Shown here: piece by piece, positions 57,505-64,000 of the stretch
Layout: each line of letters opens with the position of its first letter
Position numbering within the stretch: the first letter of the stretch is position 1
From: Burkholderia cepacia GG4
Lineage (GTDB): Bacteria; Pseudomonadota; Gammaproteobacteria; Burkholderiales; Burkholderiaceae
Reading direction: 5' to 3'
DNA length: 64,000 nucleotides
NCBI RefSeq assembly: GCF_000292915.1
Contig: NC_018513.1
Coordinates: 2,418,001 to 2,482,000 of the forward strand
Position numbers and translations under genes: made by a program
Notes under the pieces: generated by a model
What the model was told of the DNA's origin: nothing
Databases searched by the model: none
What the model saw: only the letters and a program-made list of their open reading frames with translations

Positions 57505-57789
57505 CGGCATTATGGCATCAAGGATTCGAAAGCATCGTCAGACCTGTCTGAAAGCATATCGACTGACGTTTCGGCGCGACATTTTTCGGGATCCGGACGA
57601 ATCGGATCGGGGGCCGGATACGCGCTGCGCGAGCGTCTCCCGGGCCGCCCGGCATCCGTTCCCGCCCGTTGCGATCGCTCCATCGGCCTGATGGCCAGTC
57701 ATGCGCTCAGCGGTCACTTCGCGCTTATGGTGACGGTCGGCAGGCGCGTCCGGCCCCTGACATTCGCCCTTTCGACCCGCACACCATCC

Positions 57790-57808
57790 ATACAAAATTT
57801 TGTATAAT
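57790..57808. promoter_or_regulatory. Operator/promoter of the toxin-antitoxin pair
   Basis: ATACAAAATTTTGTAT (57790-57805) is a perfect 16-base palindrome overlapping a consensus -10, TATAAT (57803-57808). A repressor bound here would block transcription of the pair, the usual autoregulation of such modules. Confidence 0.75.
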
Positions 57809-58153
57809 TCCGCCATTCTTCCGCCGAAGCCGGTTTCGTTCGTCGGCACCGCACTCGACGACCTGCGCGGCTTTCCGCTTCCCGCGCGCCGCGAAGCCGG
57901 CCACCAGATCGACCAGGTGCAGCGCGGCCTCGCGCCCGACGACTGGAAGCCGACGCGCACCATCGGCCCCGGCGTGCGGGAAATTCGCCTGCGCGATGCA
58001 AGCGGCGCGTTCCGGATCGTCTACGTCGCGACCTTCGCCGACGCGATCTATGTGCTGCATTGCTTCCGCAAGCAGTCGGCACGCACCTGCAAGGCCGATA
58101 TCGAACTGGCTGCCCGGCGCTACCGGGCGCTGATGATGGAGAGGAAACGATGA
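57800..58153 (+). CDS. HigB/RelE-like (phage-derived Gp49-like) toxin
   Basis: This toxin (up to 117 residues) is of the type II RelE superfamily, Gp49/HigB group: VGTALDDLRGFPLPARREAG, VREIRLRDASGAFRIVYVA and LHCFRKQSARTCKADIELAA are family hallmarks. Such toxins cut mRNA at the ribosome. The start is unsure: the open frame begins at a TTG inside the operator/-10, so a transcript from that -10 would start later and use a downstream codon near PPKPVSFVG. It overlaps the antitoxin by 4 bases. Toxin-first order is typical for HigBA. Confidence 0.85.
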   Translation: MYNSAILPPKPVSFVGTALDDLRGFPLPARREAGHQIDQVQRGLAPDDWKPTRTIGPGVREIRLRDASGAFRIVYVATFADAIYVLHCFRKQSARTCKADIELAARRYRALMMERKR

Positions 58154-58431
58154 GCAACGAACGCCATGCGAGCGTCTGGGACGCAATCGAAGGCCAGCCG
58201 GCCGAAGCCGAGAACATGAAGCTGCGCTCCGAGCTGATGATCGCGCTCAAGCAGCGCATCGCGCAGCTCGAGCTCAGCCAGGCGCAGGCCGCGCAGCAGC
58301 TGGGCGTCACGCAGCCGCGCGTGTCGGATCTGCTGCGCGGCAAGATCAACCTGTTCGGGCTCGATGCGCTCGTGAACATGGCGGCCGCGGTCGGCCTGCG
58401 CGTCGACCTGCAGGTGCGCGAGTCCGCATAG
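58150..58431 (+). CDS. HigA-like XRE antitoxin
   Basis: This 93-residue antitoxin has an HTH_37-type XRE domain in its C-terminal half (QLELSQAQAAQQLGVTQPRV, then SDLLRGKINLFG). It neutralises the toxin encoded just upstream and represses the shared promoter through the palindrome at 57790. The ATGA overlap with the toxin stop and GAGGAAACG before it imply coupled translation. Confidence 0.88.
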   Translation: MSNERHASVWDAIEGQPAEAENMKLRSELMIALKQRIAQLELSQAQAAQQLGVTQPRVSDLLRGKINLFGLDALVNMAAAVGLRVDLQVRESA

Positions 58432-58469
58432 CGCCGTGAGGCGCCGCGGCGGGCGCGGCGCGCCGCCGC

Positions 58470-59258
58470 TCACGATCCGCCGAACCAGTTGTACCCCTGG
58501 TCGACCCAGTAGCCGCCCGGGTAGGTATCGGTCACGAAGATTTCCATGATGTGCTTCGGATTCTTGTAGCCGAGCTTGGTCGGCATCCGCAGCTTCATCG
58601 GAAAGCCGAATTCCGCCGGCAGCCGGCGGCCGTCGTAGTCGAACGCGAGCAGCGTCTGCGGATGCAGCGCGGTCGGCATGTCGATGCTTTCGTAGTAATC
58701 GTCCGCGCATTTGAAACCGACGTATTTCGCGTGGGTATCGGCGCCGGCGCGCGCCAGAAACGCGCCGAACGGCGTGCCGCCCCAGCGGCCGATCGCACTC
58801 CACCCTTCCACGCAGATGTGCCGCGTGATCTGCTCCGCGTGCGGCAGCGCATACAGTTCGTCGAGCGTCCACACGCGCTTGCCCGTCACGCGGCCGGACA
58901 GCACGAGCCGATACGTCGATGCGTCGACGTGCGGCACGTCGTCGATGCCGTAGTATGCGTTGAACGGGAACGGCCGCGTGAGGTCGGCTTCGGTGTAGGT
59001 CGGCGCGAGGCGCTCGCCGCTGAACAGCCAGGCCTGCACGCGATCGTTCATGCGCGACACTTTCTCGAGGAACGTGTTGACCGACGCATCGTCCTGCAGC
59101 GTGCAGCCGGTCAGCATCGCGAGGCCGCCGAGCGTCAGCACGCGCTGGTTGAAGAGCCGCCGCGACGGCATCTCGAGCTCGCGGCGCAGGTCGAGTTCGA
59201 GCGACTTCCGGTCGAGCGTCCAGCGTGGCTGGCCGCGTCTTTGTTCGGATTCCGACAT
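58470..59258 (-). CDS. Molybdopterin-dependent oxidoreductase (sulfite oxidase/YedY fold)
   Basis: This 262-residue periplasmic Mo enzyme has a Tat signal starting late (SRRLFNQRV, about residue 32, then LTLGGLAMLTG, with a Cys that could be a lipobox). The Mo-cofactor domain carries the ligand Cys in RHICVEGWSAIGRWGG. It resembles MsrP (YedY), which reduces oxidised methionines in the envelope, but differs enough that the substrate is open. GAGGAAATC precedes the ATG at 59258. It is followed by a cytochrome b on the same operon, its likely electron donor. Confidence 0.85.
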   Translation of the reverse strand: MSESEQRRGQPRWTLDRKSLELDLRRELEMPSRRLFNQRVLTLGGLAMLTGCTLQDDASVNTFLEKVSRMNDRVQAWLFSGERLAPTYTEADLTRPFPFNAYYGIDDVPHVDASTYRLVLSGRVTGKRVWTLDELYALPHAEQITRHICVEGWSAIGRWGGTPFGAFLARAGADTHAKYVGFKCADDYYESIDMPTALHPQTLLAFDYDGRRLPAEFGFPMKLRMPTKLGYKNPKHIMEIFVTDTYPGGYWVDQGYNWFGGS

Positions 59259-59287
59259 GATGATTTCCTCCGCCCGCGGCTTGCGGA

Positions 59288-59920
59288 TCAGCGGCCGCGC
59301 AGCATCGCGAGCAGCGAGCGCGGCACCAGCAACGCCATCGCGACGTGGACGACGAAGAAGGCGACCAGCAGCGACATCGCCCAGAAATGCACGACGCGCG
59401 CGTTGTCGTAGCCGCCGAACAGTTCGCGCAGCAGCGGGAACTGTACGGACTTCCAGATCGTGAGGCCCGACAGCACCAGCACGACGAGGTCGACGATCGC
59501 GGTCAGGTACGCGGCACGCTGCACCGCGTTGTAGACGCTCAGGTCGTCGTGCGACAGCCGGCCGGCCAGCGCCGCGCGCACGTCGCGCCATATCGATGCC
59601 AGCGTGACCGGCAGCATCTTGCGTGCGAGGCGCCCCGTCGCGATCGACATCGCGAGATAGAACAGCCCGTTGCCGACCAGCAGCCACATCGCCGCAAAAT
59701 GCCATTGCAGCGCGCCGCCGAGCCAGCCGCCGAGCGTAATGCCGTGCGCGAACGTGAACGGCGGGTAGATCGGCGACGCATCGTAGATGCGCCAGCCGGA
59801 CAGCGCCATCAGGATCGCCGCGAGCGCGTTGAGCCAGTGGCTCACGCGCACCCACAGCGGATGAATCTTGCGCGCGGGCGGCGTGGCGGTCGCGCGCCCG
59901 GCAGCGGGAACGGTTTGCAT
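59288..59920 (-). CDS. Cytochrome b561-like membrane subunit
   Basis: This 210-residue di-haem cytochrome b domain has four membrane helices and candidate haem His residues in RVSHWLNALAA and WHFAAMWLLVG, and HFWAMSLLVAFFVVHVAMAL. It sits 29 bases before the Mo-oxidoreductase and would connect the quinone pool to it, as MsrQ does for MsrP, although this is the b561/Ni-hydrogenase type rather than the MsrQ type. Confidence 0.88.
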   Translation of the reverse strand: MQTVPAAGRATATPPARKIHPLWVRVSHWLNALAAILMALSGWRIYDASPIYPPFTFAHGITLGGWLGGALQWHFAAMWLLVGNGLFYLAMSIATGRLARKMLPVTLASIWRDVRAALAGRLSHDDLSVYNAVQRAAYLTAIVDLVVLVLSGLTIWKSVQFPLLRELFGGYDNARVVHFWAMSLLVAFFVVHVAMALLVPRSLLAMLRGR

Positions 59921-60008
59921 GATGAAGACTCCCGGAACGTAGCGGCGGTGCGCGATGCGCGGGCGGCCTCGTGTGCCGCACGCGCTGGCCGCGCCCCGCC
60001 CGCCTCCG

Positions 60009-60275
60009 TCAGTTCGACGGCGCCATCTTGTCGCCCGACGACGACTTGCCCATTTCGTCGTGCGACATCGCGTCTTTCTTCATCGCGTCCTTCTTCATCG
60101 CATGCTTCTTCATGCCGTCCTTCTTCATCGCGCCGTCCTTCGCCATCGCGTCGTGGCCCATCGCGTCCTTCGACATCGACGAACCTGGCTGCGACATCGC
60201 GTCGTTCTGCGCATACGCGCCCGTGGCAAGCGTGGCGAAAGCGGTGACACAAGCGGCAATCAGTACTTTTTTCAT
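60009..60275 (-). CDS. MxKDx-repeat small secreted protein
   Basis: This 88-residue protein has a signal peptide cleaved after GAYAQ and a mature part made of a Met/Lys/Asp-rich pentapeptide repeat (MSKDAMGHDAMAKDGAMKKD and so on), ending SSGDKMAPSN. It matches the penta_MxKDx family, which is common in Burkholderia and has no known function. The Met and His content suggests metal (copper) or oxidant scavenging, which would fit the neighbouring Mo-oxidoreductase, but this is inference. GGAGAG lies 7 bases before the ATG. Confidence 0.85.
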   Translation of the reverse strand: MKKVLIAACVTAFATLATGAYAQNDAMSQPGSSMSKDAMGHDAMAKDGAMKKDGMKKHAMKKDAMKKDAMSHDEMGKSSSGDKMAPSN

Positions 60276-60550
60276 GACATCTCTCCAAAACATGGGTTTA
60301 AGGAGCCGAATAGACGGACGACGTCGCGGGAAATGACAGCCGCTGCGAAATTTTTTTTTGAGGTTGCGCGAAAGCGCGTCATGTTGCACCGCGTCGCCGC
60401 CACCGGCCAAGCCGTGGGGCCATGCGGCGGCGACGCGCGCTGCCATTTCGACGGGCCATCGCACGACCCGCCATGCTGCGGCCGCGCCGGGACAGCCGAT
60501 CCTCTCCCGGTTGAAACCGCCGCGAAGCCAGTGTATCGTGTGCGCTGCTA

Positions 60551-60648
60551 ACGCGGGGGTCCTGCAATGCGTTCGGTCAAACAACCGGCATTGCGGGTGA
60601 GAAATACCCTTTGAACCTGATCTGGATAATGCCAGCGCAGGGAAGCGT
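60551..60648 (+). promoter_or_regulatory. TPP riboswitch upstream of thiC
   Basis: The THI element is complete: P1 closes ACGC with GCGT; P3 arm GCAATGCG..CGGCATTGC; then GGGTGAGAAATACCC, TTGAACCTGATCTGGATAAT and GCCAGCGCAGGGAAGCGT. It lies 136 bases before the thiC start and should repress thiC when thiamine diphosphate is high. The 60276-60550 stretch before it shows no gene. Confidence 0.95.
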
Positions 60649-60673
60649 ACGGATTTCGCCGCCTTCCTTCTGA

Positions 60674-62716
<2,043 letters not shown>

Positions 62717-62761
62717 GCGAACGCTGCGGTCCGCACGGACCGCAGTGCAGCGCACGGCAGG

Positions 62762-62788
62762 AAGCCCGCTTTCGAGCGGGCTTTTTTT
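62762..62788 (+). terminator. Rho-independent terminator after thiC
   Basis: AAGCCCGCT-TTCG-AGCGGGCTT with a run of seven T, 46 bases past the thiC stop. Confidence 0.95.
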
Positions 62789-62982
62789 GCATGTTTTGCG
62801 GGTTTTGCGTGCGCACCCGCACGCCGCGTGCCTGCCGGCGCGAGGGAAACAATTGATTACGAAACCGCCCGAGCCTTAACAAGTCCTTACAGCAGCGCCG
62901 CGGGGCCGCGCGTAGATTGGGTGCATGCACGGCCGGCCAGCCGGTCGCGCGCCCTCCGCCCACCACCACAAGGACAACGATC

Positions 62983-63195
62983 ATGAATTCGATTCGGCGT
63001 TTTGGGGTATGCGCTCTGCTCATCGCGATGGTGACCAGCCTGTCGGCCTGCGATTCGATGTCACGACGCCAGCGCGATACGGCAATCGGTGCGGGTGTCG
63101 GCGGCGTCGCCGGCGCGGCGATCGGCGGCAACGCGCTGTCGACGCTGGGCGGCGCGGCGGCCGGCGGCATCATCGGCAACCAGATCGGCAAGTAA
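62983..63195 (+). CDS. Glycine-zipper lipoprotein (OsmB-like)
   Basis: This 70-residue protein has a lipoprotein signal with lipobox LSAC (Cys at about 25) and a Gly-rich zipper helix (IGAGVGGVAGAAIGGNALST, then LGGAAAGGIIGNQIG). Such proteins insert hydrophobic helices in the outer membrane and respond to osmotic stress. Start at ATG 62983. Single gene. Confidence 0.88.
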   Translation: MNSIRRFGVCALLIAMVTSLSACDSMSRRQRDTAIGAGVGGVAGAAIGGNALSTLGGAAAGGIIGNQIGK

Positions 63196-63398
63196 CGCGG
63201 CCCGGCGGCACCAGCCTGCCGTACGACGCGTTTCAACCAGACGGCGTTTTCGCACTGCGGCAACGCCGTTTTCGCATTCGTCCGACCGTTCGCCCGGCCG
63301 CGCCCGGAAATGATCCGTTACCGTTTTGCGCACCTTGTCATCACCGTGCGGCCTAAGCTTAAGCATCTGCCGATTGCCGGCGCCGCCGGAGAAACATC

Positions 63399-63647
63399 AT
63401 GAACAGGACCCTCGTCGCCGCGACGCTCGCGTGCGCGACACTCGCCGGCTGCTACTACCCTTACGGCTACTATCCGGGCGGCTATTACGCGGCTGCCCCC
63501 GTCCAGCCCGCGCCCGTGTATGTCGACCCCGGCCCCGCGTACTACTATCCGGCGCCCGCCTATGCCCCGGCATGGGGCGGCTATTGGGGCCCCGCGCTGT
63601 CGCTGAACTTCGGTTTCGGCGGACGCGGCGGCTGGCACCATCACTGA
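63399..63647 (+). CDS. Small Tyr/Pro/Gly-rich lipoprotein
   Basis: This 82-residue protein has a lipoprotein signal (lipobox LAGC at about residues 15-18). The mature part is dominated by Tyr, Pro and Gly (YYPYGYYPGGYYAAAP) and ends with LNFGFGGRGGWHHH. Similar YXG-rich lipoproteins are widespread in Burkholderia; function unknown. It has no paired neighbour. Confidence 0.82.
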   Translation: MNRTLVAATLACATLAGCYYPYGYYPGGYYAAAPVQPAPVYVDPGPAYYYPAPAYAPAWGGYWGPALSLNFGFGGRGGWHHH

Positions 63648-63789
63648 GTGGTCACACCGGCCGCGCTGCCGGTTCGCATCGGCAGCACGCGGGTTTCCCG
63701 TTTCTTGCCGTTTCATTCGATCGTGAAACGATGGCGCGATCACGCGGTGTAAGATTCTCCGCATCCCGTCCCCTCGCCCGTCACGCTCG

Positions 63790-64000
63790 ATGTCACCCAA
63801 GAACGCCTTTTTGCTGGCCATCCTCGCCGCCCTGTGGGGCGCGTCGTTCCTGTTCATCCGGATCGGCGTCGCCGAATTCGGCGTGGCGCCGCTGATGGCA
63901 TTGCGCGTGGGCATCGGCGCACTGTTCCTCACGGGCCTCGCGCTGACGCGCTTCAAGCCCGCCGACCTCGCCACCCGGCTGCGCCGGCACGCGTGGCCGT
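63790..64000 (+). CDS. EamA family (DMT) transporter, N-terminal part cut by window edge
   Basis: The first 70 codons of a drug/metabolite transporter: MSPKNAFLLAILAALWGASF opens helix 1 with the family's WGxxF pattern, then PLMALRVGIGALFLTGLAL in helix 2. It continues past the window edge. It is not related in detail to the EamA gene at 56123, which has a different helix 1. Confidence 0.88.
   Translation, partial: MSPKNAFLLAILAALWGASFLFIRIGVAEFGVAPLMALRVGIGALFLTGLALTRFKPADLATRLRRHAWP

Overview
The window reads as a chromosome segment of a high-GC betaproteobacterium, most likely Burkholderia (Burkholderia cepacia complex or a close relative). The evidence is the codon use, a DUF3331 protein, a Burkholderia-type porin, the MxKDx-repeat protein, and the general gene style. 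I cannot fix the species from sequence alone.

Layout. (1) 1-3.85 kb: a branched-chain 2-oxoacid dehydrogenase operon on the minus strand (E1alpha, E1beta, E2, start of E3). (2) 4.2-6 kb: a flavin-reductase-fold protein, then a scar where the C-terminal half of a LysR gene meets the C-terminal tail of a YceI-like gene. (3) 6.1-41 kb: a large accessory catabolic region. It holds a Tat-targeted crotonase, a periplasmic GMC dehydrogenase with small subunit and tri-haem cytochrome c, a fumarylacetoacetase-fold hydrolase, several MDR and SDR oxidoreductases, an acyl-CoA ligase, a cyclase-family hydrolase, transporters, a porin, a 921-residue MalT-like LuxR regulator, LysR and AraC regulators, and a xylene-monooxygenase-like pair (XylA/XylM type). 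Ten copies of a C-rich/N4-6/G-rich inverted repeat lie in the upstream gaps of many of these units and look like the operators of one regulon. (4) 42.5-48.2 kb: a lower-GC island inserted at the 3' end of a tRNA-Leu(UAA) gene, bounded by 15-bp direct repeats and holding an integrase remnant. Internal repeats suggest two related elements in tandem. (5) 48.19-48.52 kb: the tRNA-Leu(UAA) itself, interrupted in its anticodon loop by a 247-nt group I intron. (6) 48.8-54.6 kb: a LacI regulator, a four-gene ABC importer and a metallophosphodiesterase, probably one operon. (7) 54.9-64 kb: MFS and EamA transporters, a HigBA-like toxin-antitoxin pair, a molybdopterin oxidoreductase with its cytochrome b, an MxKDx-repeat protein, a TPP riboswitch with thiC, two small lipoproteins and the start of another EamA transporter.

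How it fits together (inference). The 6-41 kb region looks like a pathway for an alkyl-substituted, hydrophobic substrate. Entry would be through the porin. A methyl group would be hydroxylated by the XylM/XylA pair, and the alcohol oxidised by the GMC dehydrogenase/cytochrome c complex or by the SDR/MDR enzymes. CoA activation and ring or amide hydrolysis would follow, with organic acids moved by the AEC and acetate-type symporters. The substrate cannot be named from sequence. Several broken genes show that this region is being rearranged.
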